Below are positions 1-7,184 of a DNA stretch of 11,367 nucleotides, piece after piece; position 1 is the first letter of the stretch, and every line of letters begins with the position of its first letter. The notes beneath the pieces are model-generated. The model was not told the DNA's origin and did no database searches. It saw nothing but the letters and a program-made list of their open reading frames with translations. The stretch lies in assembly GCA_035463295.1 (NCBI GenBank), contig DATHTK010000068.1:1-11367 (forward strand). The letters run 5' to 3'. The stretch is from DATHTK01 sp035463295. GTDB lineage: Bacteria; Actinomycetota; Rubrobacteria; Rubrobacterales; Rubrobacteraceae. The position numbers were made by a program, and so were the translations under genes.

Positions 1-296
1 ACATCGCCGACGCGGCGGAGGCGACGGCGGCGGCGGTCGCGAGCGGCAGTCGCGGTGTCTACAACGTTGTCGACGATGACCCCGCCCCGGTCGCCAAGTG
101 GCTGCCGGCGCTGGCTGAGGAGCTCGGCGCCAGGAAGCCCGCGCGCGTGCCGCGGTTCATCGGGCGGCTGTTCGCCGGTGAGGCCGGCGTGGTGATGATG
201 ACCGAGGTCCGCGGCGCCTCCAACGCGAAGGCCAAGCGCGAGCTGGGGTGGCGCCCGGCGCACCCGAGCTGGCGGCAGGGGTTCGCAGCGGCATGA
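1..296 (+). CDS. NAD(P)-dependent epimerase/SDR family protein, C-terminal fragment
   Basis: The reading frame is open from base 3 and gives the last 97 residues, ending at TGA 294-296; the 5' part lies outside the window. The visible text includes VYNVVDDDPAPVAKWLPAL, then MMTEVRGASNAKAKRELGW and a final RPAHPSWRQGF. This is the usual C-terminal end of extended SDR proteins of the nucleotide-sugar epimerase/dehydratase type: a substrate-loop region, then 'SNAKAKRELGWRP'. The Rossmann NAD-binding N-terminus and the YxxxK catalytic motif would be upstream and cannot be checked. The stop overlaps the start of the sigma factor gene (ATGA), so the two are translationally coupled. An epimerase/oxidoreductase partner is exactly what is known for ECF41 sigma factors (the 'COE' partner genes), which supports both calls. 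The true substrate is unknown. Confidence 0.85.
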   Translation, partial: IADAAEATAAAVASGSRGVYNVVDDDPAPVAKWLPALAEELGARKPARVPRFIGRLFAGEAGVVMMTEVRGASNAKAKRELGWRPAHPSWRQGFAAA

Positions 297-1210
297 CCGA
301 TCGCGAGCGACTGCTCGACGAGCTGCGGCCGGTAGCGTTCGCGATCGCCTACCGGATGCTCGGCAGCGTCTCCGAGGCCGAGGACGTGGTGCAGGAAGCG
401 CTGCTGCGGGTGCATCAGGCGCTTGATGCCGGCGAGCAGATCGCATCGCCGCGCGCGTTCGTAGCCACCGTGACCACCCGGCTGGCGATCAACGAGCTGC
501 GCTCCGCGCGCGCCCGTCGCGAGCGCTACGTCGGCGAGTGGCTGCCAGAGCCGATCATCACCGGCGGCCACGATGATCCGGCCCGACACGCTGAGACAGC
601 CGATTCGCTGTCGTTGGCCATGCTGGTGCTGCTGGAGAGCCTCTCGCCCGAGCAGCGAGCCGTGCTGCTGCTTCACGATGTGTTCGACTACGGGTATCCG
701 GAGATCACGGCGATCGTCGGCAAGAGCGAGGACAACGTGCGCCAGCTCGCCACCCGCGCCAGACGCCACGTCAAGCAGCGCCGGCCCCGCTTCCAAACGG
801 CGCGCGAGCAGCGCGACGAGCTGGCACGACGGTTCTTCGCAGCCGCCGAGCAAGGCGATCTCGCTGGGCTCGAGGCGCTGCTCGCTCACGACGTGGAGTT
901 GACCGGTGACGGCGGCGGCAAGGTTCCGGCGCTCGCGCGGTCGCTACGCGGACGCAACCGTGTCGCGCGCACGCTGATCGACTGGGTCCGCCTGGCCGCG
1001 CGCCTTCCGGGCGTGTCGTTGCGTTCCGTCGAGGTCAACGGGGGCCCGGGAGCGCTCTTTCTCGACCCACAGCAGCGGCTGATCGGCGTGTGGGCACTCG
1101 ACATCGCCGGCAGTCAGATCACGAGCATCAGCTCGATCGTCAACCCCGACAAGCTGACGCACATCGGCTCGGTCGCCGACTTCGGATCGCTACTACGTTC
1201 TGCGAGATGA
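293..1210 (+). CDS. ECF41-family RNA polymerase sigma factor with fused SnoaL-like C-terminal domain
   Basis: 305 residues from ATG 293. A longer in-frame start at 248 would run into the epimerase gene; the ATGA overlap favours 293. Sigma-70 region 2 covers about residues 8-72 (AYRMLGSVSEAEDVVQEALL). Region 4 covers about 108-160 (LSPEQRAVLLLHDVFDYGYPEIT and a helix-turn-helix at SEDNVRQLATRARRHV). A NTF2/SnoaL-like domain covers about 172-285. Three ECF41 hallmarks are visible: WLPEP (83-87) in the region 2-4 linker, DGGGK (206-210) in the extension, and NPDKL (284-288) near the end. In this family the extension acts as a built-in regulator in place of a separate anti-sigma factor, and none is seen here. 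The target promoter is classically that of the linked COE gene, here the epimerase. The ending LLRSAR looks near normal, but the stop codon sits at the junction with transposase-derived sequence, so the last few residues may be altered. Confidence 0.93.
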   Translation: MTDRERLLDELRPVAFAIAYRMLGSVSEAEDVVQEALLRVHQALDAGEQIASPRAFVATVTTRLAINELRSARARRERYVGEWLPEPIITGGHDDPARHAETADSLSLAMLVLLESLSPEQRAVLLLHDVFDYGYPEITAIVGKSEDNVRQLATRARRHVKQRRPRFQTAREQRDELARRFFAAAEQGDLAGLEALLAHDVELTGDGGGKVPALARSLRGRNRVARTLIDWVRLAARLPGVSLRSVEVNGGPGALFLDPQQRLIGVWALDIAGSQITSISSIVNPDKLTHIGSVADFGSLLRSAR

Positions 1211-1395
1211 CTGGTTCAGCGAACTCACCGACAAGAACATCCGACGCGGCAGCTTCCCCAGCGTTCCCGACCTGATCGCCAGCATCGAGGACTGCCTCCG
1301 CGTCACCAACCCCAAGCCACTGATCTGGACCGCGTCCGCCGAGTCCATCCTCGAGAAGGTCCGCCGAGGAAGAGTCTCCCTCAACCAGTCAACCA
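1209..1395 (+). mobile_element. IS630-family transposase C-terminal remnant
   Basis: Frame 3, out of frame with the sigma gene, reads WFSELTDKNIRRGSFPSVPD, then LIASIEDCLRVTNPKPLIWT and ASAESILEKVRRGRVSLNQ. This is the familiar tail of IS630-family DDE transposases, which follows the last catalytic Glu (normally '..VERWF.ELT.K..RRG.F.SV..L'). In this copy the residues before WF are LRD, so the catalytic Glu and everything upstream are missing. The left junction therefore lies at about 1195-1212. The frame has no stop at the expected place and runs on to a TAG at 1485-1487 inside the convergent gene, so the 3' end also seems lost. The fragment has no start codon and is certainly non-functional. 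The right boundary of about 1395 is approximate; I could not identify terminal inverted repeats or a TA target duplication. Confidence 0.8.
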
Positions 1396-1396
1396 A

Positions 1397-1423
1397 GAGA
1401 CCCTCTCGAACCAGTTGGGTTCG
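1397..1423. terminator. possible hairpin terminator region between convergent transcripts
   Basis: Just beyond the stop of the minus-strand glycosidase-like gene lie a 6-bp stem, CGAACC (1407-1412) with GGTTCG (1418-1423) around a 5-base loop, and a small GAGA/TCTC stem (1397-1407). Neither is followed by a T-run on either strand, so an intrinsic terminator is only a possibility. They could equally be remnants of IS-derived sequence. Confidence 0.25.
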
Positions 1424-1426
1424 CCG

Positions 1427-3727
1427 TTACGGGGGTGGCTCTCTTACCTCGTCGTGGTCGCTAAAGGCTTTCTTCAGAATCTCGTAGCTCTCCTTCTTCC
1501 GCTCGTGGTAGATAGGCACGTCCCAGCCCTCCCAGGAGTAGGCGAGCGGGTCTATGTCCACGGTCTGCGTCTCCCCTCCGGAGCGCACCGTCGGGTAGAT
1601 CCGTAGCTCGTCGTTTCGGACGGCCTCGATGCCGTTCACCTCGTATGGATAGTTCCACACCCGCAGCGAGCTCGGGTCCGTGTATCCCAGCATCATCCAG
1701 GGGATGCGAACCTCGAGCACGTCACCCTCGGCGTACCAGTCGGCCAGGCTGTCGAAGCGCGCGTCCGAGGGGTCGGTTATGCCGGGCTTCATCACGCCCG
1801 CCTCGTACTCCTCGAAGGGGAACTCCCGCTGCGTCTGTGGCATGACGAGCGGTCGGTTCAGCGCGAGCATCCACGGCAGGAATACCCCCGCCTTCGGGTC
1901 CTCCTCGATAACCGGGTTCTCTACGTAGTCCAATTCGTTACCGTATTTCCAGGTGTGCGGATCGTAGGCGCTGTTGATCCACAGGCGCGAGTCCTCCTCG
2001 CCCCTTATCTGCAAGAGGAACTGTATCCCACCGGGGAAGTTGACCCCGGGTGCTTTGTGGGCCGTGTCAGCGCCGCCTGCGAGGGTCCCGAAACCGACGT
2101 CCAGCTCTTCCTCAGAGAAATCCCACTCGCCGTCCTGTCTCTTGACGAGCAGATAGAGGTGGGCTTCGTCGCGCGAGACGCTCACGTCGAGGTCCTCGTA
2201 CTCGTGCTGGACTGTCTCGTAGGTGCGGTCGTAGGCGCGATCCGAAAGCCAGTCCACGAGGTCGCCAAGCCCCCTCGGGCCCATTGTGCGCTCGTCCCAG
2301 TCTTCCGTCTCGCCGTCGAGGTGGATCGACTCCTCCACGCTCTCCCCGGGCTCGGTGGCGATCACGCCGTAGTTCTGCTCGTTGGTCATCCGGTTCAGCC
2401 ACATAGGCCGGCGGTCGTCGGGCAGCTCGAAGTCCAGGGTGTTCCAGGCGAACTTGAACCACTCGTCCTGCCAGGAGAAGAGGATGGCCCCGGCGTAGCC
2501 CTCGCGGTGGATGTTCTTCAGCAGGTCGGCGTTTATCTTGCCCTGGTCCGGCTCGTTGTGCTTCCCCTGGTTTCGCCCCAGTTCTCCGCGGTGGGCCATG
2601 CCGCGCGCAGAGGAGGTCCCGTACTCCGCGACCACGAGGGGGATGCCCTCGTGGTGGGCGCGCAGCTCGTGGAGGTAGCCGGCGTAGGGGTCCCTCACGC
2701 CATCGGGGGTGCGGTAGTTCTGGTACTCTCGCTGGTAGCGGATGAAGTCCGGGAAGGCCGGATAGATGTGGTAGGAGGCGAAGTAGCCCGCTGACCACTC
2801 GTCTGTCGGCTCGATGCGCATCGGGTCGACAGGGGCGAGATCCTCCTGTTCGCTTGCCTCATCCGGGTGGTTCAAAGGGTCCGTCGTCGGCCAGTTCGAG
2901 AGGGCGACGGGATGCTGCCAGCCGTATTTCATCTCCTCCTCGGCCAGCACCTCGAGCATCGAGGCGCACCAACTCTCGAACGGCGTCGCGTCCGAGTTGG
3001 CCCGGAAGTATTCGCCGGAGAACGGTTCGATCCCCCTGTTCTCATCGTCCGTCTTCTTCACGGCGTGGGGGAACCACTCGGTGCCGACGATCCAGCCGAG
3101 CATGTACTCTGAGACGTCGGTCCGGTATCTGCCGCTGGCGTGACCGCGGCGCTCCGGCAGGTCGGCGTCCCCGTTTACGACCTGGACGGCATCCCTGACC
3201 TCGTTCTCGAACGTCTCGGTTATGTCGGGCGCATAGGCGTCGCGACCTTCCAGGTTCTCGCCCTCGAGCTCCTCCTCGGGGGCCCAGATGCCATGGATCA
3301 GCCACAGCGGGTCCTCACGATCGGAGTTGAAGTCGCTGAGTGCCTCGTAGAACTCGGGCTCGAGGATCGTGTACACCCTCAAGACGTCGACGTTCATCGC
3401 CTTCATCTGCGGGAACCAGCGCATATAGTCCTCCCTCGTCGGCGCCAGCTCCCCTGGAGCGTGACCCGGGAGCGTATCGCCCAGGTTCATCCCGGTCCAG
3501 AAGCGCTTGTCCCACCCGTTTCCGTCGTAGACGGCGAGCTGGGCGTCCTGCACGATAGAGACCTTCTTGACCCCGTCGACCTCGGAGATCGGCCGCTCTA
3601 CGTTGTCCGCCCCGAGAAAGACGAACGCGGCGACCACGACGGCGGCGACCACCGTCAGAGCTACGAGCAGGCGCAGGAGGCGGGTCCAAGGGCCCGGTCT
3701 CTCCCTTCTCTCGTAATGCTGGTACAA
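1427..3727 (-). CDS. membrane-anchored glycoside-hydrolase-like protein with C-terminal CBM9-like domain
   Basis: 766 residues from TTG 3725-3727, which has GGAGGA about 7 bases upstream. The open frame extends further upstream, but that part lies over the glycosyltransferase gene and reads as low-complexity Arg/Pro/Ala shadow. A basic N-terminus is followed by one membrane helix (about 17-39), then an extracytoplasmic portion. Residues 70-460 look like a (beta/alpha)8 glycosidase: MNLGDTLPG (80-88), MNVDVLRVYTILEPEFYEAL (111-130), GWIVGTEWFP (211-220), SYHIYPAFP (318-326), IPLVVAEYGTSS (362-373), ILFSWQDEWFK (415-425). By analogy with clan GH-A, E217 could be the acid/base and E368 the nucleophile; Thr replaces the usual Asn before E217. 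Residues 470-735 resemble CBM9/DOMON-like carbohydrate-binding folds (EAHLYLLVK 521-529, LEVRIPWMMLGYTDP 671-685). It is the last gene of the operon, 62 bases after the glycosyltransferase. It probably trims or binds the exported glycan. I cannot assign a GH family. Confidence 0.8.
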   Translation of the reverse strand: MYQHYERRERPGPWTRLLRLLVALTVVAAVVVAAFVFLGADNVERPISEVDGVKKVSIVQDAQLAVYDGNGWDKRFWTGMNLGDTLPGHAPGELAPTREDYMRWFPQMKAMNVDVLRVYTILEPEFYEALSDFNSDREDPLWLIHGIWAPEEELEGENLEGRDAYAPDITETFENEVRDAVQVVNGDADLPERRGHASGRYRTDVSEYMLGWIVGTEWFPHAVKKTDDENRGIEPFSGEYFRANSDATPFESWCASMLEVLAEEEMKYGWQHPVALSNWPTTDPLNHPDEASEQEDLAPVDPMRIEPTDEWSAGYFASYHIYPAFPDFIRYQREYQNYRTPDGVRDPYAGYLHELRAHHEGIPLVVAEYGTSSARGMAHRGELGRNQGKHNEPDQGKINADLLKNIHREGYAGAILFSWQDEWFKFAWNTLDFELPDDRRPMWLNRMTNEQNYGVIATEPGESVEESIHLDGETEDWDERTMGPRGLGDLVDWLSDRAYDRTYETVQHEYEDLDVSVSRDEAHLYLLVKRQDGEWDFSEEELDVGFGTLAGGADTAHKAPGVNFPGGIQFLLQIRGEEDSRLWINSAYDPHTWKYGNELDYVENPVIEEDPKAGVFLPWMLALNRPLVMPQTQREFPFEEYEAGVMKPGITDPSDARFDSLADWYAEGDVLEVRIPWMMLGYTDPSSLRVWNYPYEVNGIEAVRNDELRIYPTVRSGGETQTVDIDPLAYSWEGWDVPIYHERKKESYEILKKAFSDHDEVREPPP

Positions 3728-3789
3728 AGCGCGCTCCTCCGCTCGAACGTTCGTCAGGGCTACGAAGGTGGCGAACCTTTGGACGATGC

Positions 3790-5205
3790 CTAGTCGGTCT
3801 TGTCCTCCCGGGGTCCAAAACCCTTGCGTTCCATCGCCCCCCAATCGGTGTTCTTGCGCAGAAAGGATACTATAGCCATCGCCCGCCACAGTGTGTTCAG
3901 CTGGCGGTATCCGAAGTTCTCCAGAACGCCGAAGATCATGAGCTTGATCAGGTCCCGCCACCTGGAGTACCGCTCCAGGCGCAGCTCCTCCAGAAAGACC
4001 GCGGACGTCGAGAGCATGACGCCGAGGCCCACGGCGGCCATGAAGAAGGCCAGGGTGAACGTCGCGTTGATCACGCCGAGCGCTAGGCCGGCGGCGAAGG
4101 CGACGTAGCCCAGAAGCTCGATCACGGGCCCGAGAAGCTCGAAGAGGAAGAAGTAAGGCATCCCGAGCAGGCCCACGGTGCCGTAGCGGGGGTTGAACAG
4201 CATCTCGCGGTGGCGCCAGAGGGTCTCTATGAGGCCCCGGTGCCAGCGGTCGCGCTGGCGCCGGAGTACGCTCAAGGTATCGGGGACTTCCGTCCACGCT
4301 ATGGGATCCGGGACGAAAGCGATCTTGTAGCGGCGGTCGTTCTCCCTCAGTACACGGTGTATCCGGGTGGTGAGCTCCATGTCCTCGCCCACGGTATCGT
4401 GCGAGTAGCCTCCGGCGAGGATGAGGTCGCGCCGGCGAAACATGCCGAAGGCCCCGGATATGATGAGGAGGCAGTTCAGCCTGCTCCAGGCGGTCCGAAC
4501 GGCGATGAACGCCCGCAGGTACTCGACTATCTGGAAGAGGGGGAGGGATTTGCGGGGCGTCTTGACCTTGACGATGCGCCCCTTCTCGAACTCGCAGCCG
4601 TTGGCGACCCGGACGATCCCCCCTACGGCGGCCATAGCGGCCGACTCGACCATCGGGCGCGCAACCCGCAAGAGGGCGTCCTCTTCGAGGATGATGTCGG
4701 CATCCAGGCAGCAGACGAGCGGGTAGCTGGCAGCGCAGACGCCGGCGTTGAGGGCGTCGGACTTCCCTCCTTTCTCCTTGTCCACGACGATGAGGCGCGC
4801 CGTGGGGGAGGTGTAGACCCCGCGCAGACGAGCGGTCTCGAGCTGGAGGCGCACCGGCTGGCCGGACTCGTAGAGGTCGAACTCCTGCATGAGGACCTCC
4901 AGGGTGGCGTCGCTGGAGCCGTCGTTCACCACCACCACCTCGTGCAGCGGGTAGTGGAGGGTGAGGAAGGAGCGGACGCTCTGGACTATCGTCGCCTCCT
5001 CGTTGTAGGCCGGCACGACCACCGAGACCGGCGGGGCGTAGTTCGAGGTGAAGAGCTCGGAAAACCCGGAGAAGACCTCCCGACGTACGTAGTCGGCGAT
5101 CTCGGAGAATGAGATCAGGTACAGAGCGATGTACACGCCGTTGATGACGAGGAAGTACCCGAGCACGAAGTAGTTGACGCCGAGTATGAACTCGTTAAGG
5201 CTCAC
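3790..5205 (-). CDS. GT2-family membrane glycosyltransferase, processive (PgaC/cellulose-synthase-like) type
   Basis: 471 residues from GTG 5203-5205, with GGGAGG just upstream (short 3-base spacing). The start overlaps the stop of the HEAT-repeat gene by 11 bases, pointing to coupled translation. An N-terminal membrane helix (about 8-32) is followed by a cytoplasmic GT-A domain: VSVVVPAYNEE (60-70), VVVNDGSSD (91-99, D95), KGGKSDALNAG (145-155), CCLDADI (165-171, D168 and D170 as the DxD), GED (273-275, catalytic base position) and QRDRW (317-321, the QxxRW acceptor motif). This full D,D,D,QxxRW set is typical of processive GT2 enzymes such as PgaC/IcaA, hyaluronan and cellulose synthases. 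Hydrophobic segments at about 344-378 and 380-405 would form the export channel side. No PilZ domain is seen. It probably polymerises and exports an exopolysaccharide from a UDP- or GDP-sugar; the sugar cannot be told from sequence. Confidence 0.92.
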   Translation of the reverse strand: MSLNEFILGVNYFVLGYFLVINGVYIALYLISFSEIADYVRREVFSGFSELFTSNYAPPVSVVVPAYNEEATIVQSVRSFLTLHYPLHEVVVVNDGSSDATLEVLMQEFDLYESGQPVRLQLETARLRGVYTSPTARLIVVDKEKGGKSDALNAGVCAASYPLVCCLDADIILEEDALLRVARPMVESAAMAAVGGIVRVANGCEFEKGRIVKVKTPRKSLPLFQIVEYLRAFIAVRTAWSRLNCLLIISGAFGMFRRRDLILAGGYSHDTVGEDMELTTRIHRVLRENDRRYKIAFVPDPIAWTEVPDTLSVLRRQRDRWHRGLIETLWRHREMLFNPRYGTVGLLGMPYFFLFELLGPVIELLGYVAFAAGLALGVINATFTLAFFMAAVGLGVMLSTSAVFLEELRLERYSRWRDLIKLMIFGVLENFGYRQLNTLWRAMAIVSFLRKNTDWGAMERKGFGPREDKTD

Positions 5206-6415
5206 GAGCCTCCCTAATCGTACGCCGGAGGGCTTCGCGCGCCTCCCGGTCGGGGAAGGTCCTGGCGAGCCGCTCCAGGTAGCGCACGGCGCCGGCCCGG
5301 ACCATCGCTCGGATCATGGCGCGCGCTCTCTCGCCCCTCTCGCCAGCAGCGTCCAGATCTCTCACGACCCGCCGCGTGATGCCGCGCTCTTCGAGGGTGG
5401 CCGCCGCCCGGTCGCGGGTGTAGCGGTCCTCGACTTCGAGGAGCCTGGTCAGGGCCTTCTCGCCCGCGGGACCCATGTTCGCCAGGGATCTGCTGGCGTT
5501 CAACCGCACCCACCACTGCGGGTCCAGGGTCAACCGCTGCAGGGTCGGTACGGTGGAGACGTCGCCGATCTTTCCGAGGGCGCTGGCGGCCTGCGTCCTC
5601 ACGGGCCAGGCCTCGTCCTCCGCGGCCTCGAGGAGCGCTGGGACGTCCTCCGGGTCACCGACCTTGCCCAGAGCCAGCGCCGCCTGCGCCCGGAGATCGG
5701 GGAAGGCCCCCTCGCGCAGAACCTCCTGCAGCACCGGGCGGGCCTCCCGGGACCTCAGGTTGCCGAGGACCCGCACGGCGAGGAGCCGCGCTGCTGGGTT
5801 CCCCTCTCGGAGGGTCTCTATCAAGGGCTCCACCGCCAGGGGGCCGATGCGTTCGAGGTTCTCCGCCATGCGCAGGCGGGTGAGCTCGGAGAAGTCGTTG
5901 AGGGTTCTCGCCAGCGCCGCGGCTGCCTCTGGCGTTCCTATTCGAGCCAGCGCCCGAGCCGCAACCGCCCGAACCGTCTCGTCCTGGTTCTCGAGCAACC
6001 GAGCGATGGGCGCGGCGACGTCGGGGCCGCCGAAGTAGCCGAGGTTCTCGGCGGCCCGCGCTCTGCGCCAGCGGTTGCGCGCGCGCAGCGCGTCGAGGTA
6101 CCTCTCCACGAGGCCGGCCTTCTCCGCCAGCCGCACGAGCCGGTCGCGCTCCGCGCCGCGCAGCAGGGAGAGGTACTCGACCATGAGAGCGGCGAGGAGG
6201 TCGAGATCCCGGTTCCCGAGCCGGCGGAGGTCCTCGTGGATCTCATCGTTCGCGAGCGAATCGGCCAGCGCGGACTCCAGCCTCTCCCTTCCGAGCTTCG
6301 TCCGGCGCTTCTCGATTGCGCGCACGGCCTTGACCCCGAACGTGCCGGCGATCATCATCACGTTCAGGACGCCCATGACCACTATGACCCACAGTATGAT
6401 GCCCAGATCTTGCAT
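5195..6415 (-). CDS. membrane-anchored HEAT-repeat protein
   Basis: 406 residues from ATG 6413-6415. The frame is open upstream to 6505, but those 30 residues cross the AT-rich promoter island and precede a natural hydrophobic N-terminus. The Shine-Dalgarno site is weak (GTGGG). Residues 6-28 form a membrane helix (IILWVIVVMGVLNVMMIAG), followed by a basic, charged helical linker (29-110). About six or seven HEAT/PBS-lyase-type helical repeats follow (about 112-345), recognisable by recurrent patterns such as DETVRAVAARALARIGTPEA, DLRAQAALALGKVGDPEDVP and WPVRTQAASALGKIGDVSTV. The C-terminus is an Arg-rich helical region. With one N-terminal anchor, the repeats probably face the cytoplasm. 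No enzyme motif is seen; HEAT solenoids serve as protein-binding scaffolds. As first gene of the operon and overlapping the GT2 gene, it is likely a scaffold or regulatory subunit of the synthase. Its binding partner is not known. Confidence 0.85.
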   Translation of the reverse strand: MQDLGIILWVIVVMGVLNVMMIAGTFGVKAVRAIEKRRTKLGRERLESALADSLANDEIHEDLRRLGNRDLDLLAALMVEYLSLLRGAERDRLVRLAEKAGLVERYLDALRARNRWRRARAAENLGYFGGPDVAAPIARLLENQDETVRAVAARALARIGTPEAAAALARTLNDFSELTRLRMAENLERIGPLAVEPLIETLREGNPAARLLAVRVLGNLRSREARPVLQEVLREGAFPDLRAQAALALGKVGDPEDVPALLEAAEDEAWPVRTQAASALGKIGDVSTVPTLQRLTLDPQWWVRLNASRSLANMGPAGEKALTRLLEVEDRYTRDRAAATLEERGITRRVVRDLDAAGERGERARAMIRAMVRAGAVRYLERLARTFPDREAREALRRTIREAREP

Positions 6416-6440
6416 AAACCCACTACGAAGCAGTCCGCGA

Positions 6441-6500
6441 CCTCTATAATTATTACCGTATCCTGGCTCTTGGTGTTGTAATCGCACGTATACAGCGAGG
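6441..6500. promoter_or_regulatory. AT-rich divergent promoter region between HEAT-repeat gene and receiver gene
   Basis: The 95 bases between the two divergent starts contain a marked AT-rich island in GC-rich surroundings. On the plus strand TATAAT at 6445-6450 is a perfect -10 hexamer, about 60 bases before the receiver start, although no good -35 is seen 16-18 bases upstream. On the minus strand the same island (TAATAATTATAG) offers -10-like boxes for the HEAT/GT2 operon. Sharing one control region suggests joint or reciprocal regulation. The exact promoter positions are inference. Confidence 0.45.
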
Positions 6501-6510
6501 CACAAGTACC

Positions 6511-6909
6511 GTGGACATCGATCGCTCTAGCATACTGGTGGCCGATGACGACCGCATCGTGCGGCGCATCGTGACCGCGAAGCTCTCGGGTCTCGGCTTC
6601 GAGGTGACCGAGGCGGAGGACGGCCAAGAGGCGCTGGAGATCCTGAACAACGGCGAGACTCCGGACCTCCTCATAACGGACAGCCTGATGCCCCGGATGT
6701 CCGGTCTGGAACTCGTCAGGAGCATAAGGGGGAATGCCGAGATGGCCGCGCTCCCGGTCATCATGCTGACGTCCAGGGGGGGCGAGCAGGACGTCATCGA
6801 GGGCCTCGAGACGGGCCTCGATGACTACGTGACCAAGCCGTTCTCTCCCGATGAGCTGGCCGCCCGCGTCAGGACCGTGCTGTGGCGCGCGCGTCGGGAC
6901 CGTCGCTGA
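6511..6909 (+). CDS. single-domain CheY-like response regulator receiver
   Basis: 132 residues from GTG 6511, with a GAGG about 11 bases upstream. The whole protein is one receiver domain. The acidic pocket is D12-D14 (VADDDRIV), the phosphorylation site D57 (LITDSLMP), the switch residue T87 (VIMLTSR) and the conserved lysine K109 (DYVTKPF). All catalytic receiver residues are intact, so it should accept a phosphoryl group. There is no output domain, so it acts by protein-protein contact or as a phosphorelay intermediate. It is transcribed divergently from the HEAT/GT2/glycosidase operon and faces the diguanylate cyclase cluster. The HEAT-repeat protein or an HPt domain such as the one encoded at 8129-9727 are plausible partners, by position only. 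Confidence 0.9.
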   Translation: MDIDRSSILVADDDRIVRRIVTAKLSGLGFEVTEAEDGQEALEILNNGETPDLLITDSLMPRMSGLELVRSIRGNAEMAALPVIMLTSRGGEQDVIEGLETGLDDYVTKPFSPDELAARVRTVLWRARRDRR

Positions 6910-7184
6910 AGGACCTTGTGGCTGCAGTGATGCTAGACCTGGTGACCTCGCGTCTTGACGGGCTGCGCCTCACAGTGTTCATCGGGGTGGCCTTCTCATG
7001 GGTTTGTCCTCGTCAGAAGGCCGTCAAGCATCTGCTAACTCTAGTCGTTGCCCGTAACAAATGGCTCGACGTATTGCGGCCGATGTAAGGCACTAGGCAG
7101 AGGCGTTTCGTCGGTTGCTCTCGCCGGTGGGCGGGGTCGGCACCCACGACTGGCATTGCGGTTCGAGCGTACTGCGACTCGCTG
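6910..7184. other. 275-bp intergenic region between convergent genes, nothing identified
   Basis: This stretch separates the converging receiver and diguanylate cyclase genes. Short open frames exist (for example 6882-7088 plus), but they show no family resemblance or convincing ribosome binding site. I found no strong hairpin with a T-run; the best palindrome is a short GTGGG/CCCAC pair around 7125-7146. No tRNA-like or repeat structure was recognised. Confidence 0.5.

Noticed and set aside
3728..4297. N-terminal extension of the glycosidase-like frame by 190 residues
   Set aside because: It lies wholly over the 3' part of the glycosyltransferase gene and the short gap after it. It reads as Arg/Pro/Ala/Leu-rich shadow translation, and the TTG at 3727 has a strong GGAGGA site followed by a natural basic-plus-membrane-helix N-terminus.
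5174..6481. Long plus-strand open frame opposite the HEAT-repeat gene
   Set aside because: It is antisense to a gene with clear repeats and overlap coupling; its composition is that of a GC-rich shadow with no recognisable domain.
6416..6505. 30-residue N-terminal extension of the HEAT-repeat protein
   Set aside because: It crosses the AT-rich divergent promoter island; the ATG at 6415 directly precedes the membrane helix.
6882..7088. Small plus-strand frame after the CheY-like gene
   Set aside because: It overlaps the receiver gene's end in another frame and shows neither a ribosome binding site nor family resemblance.
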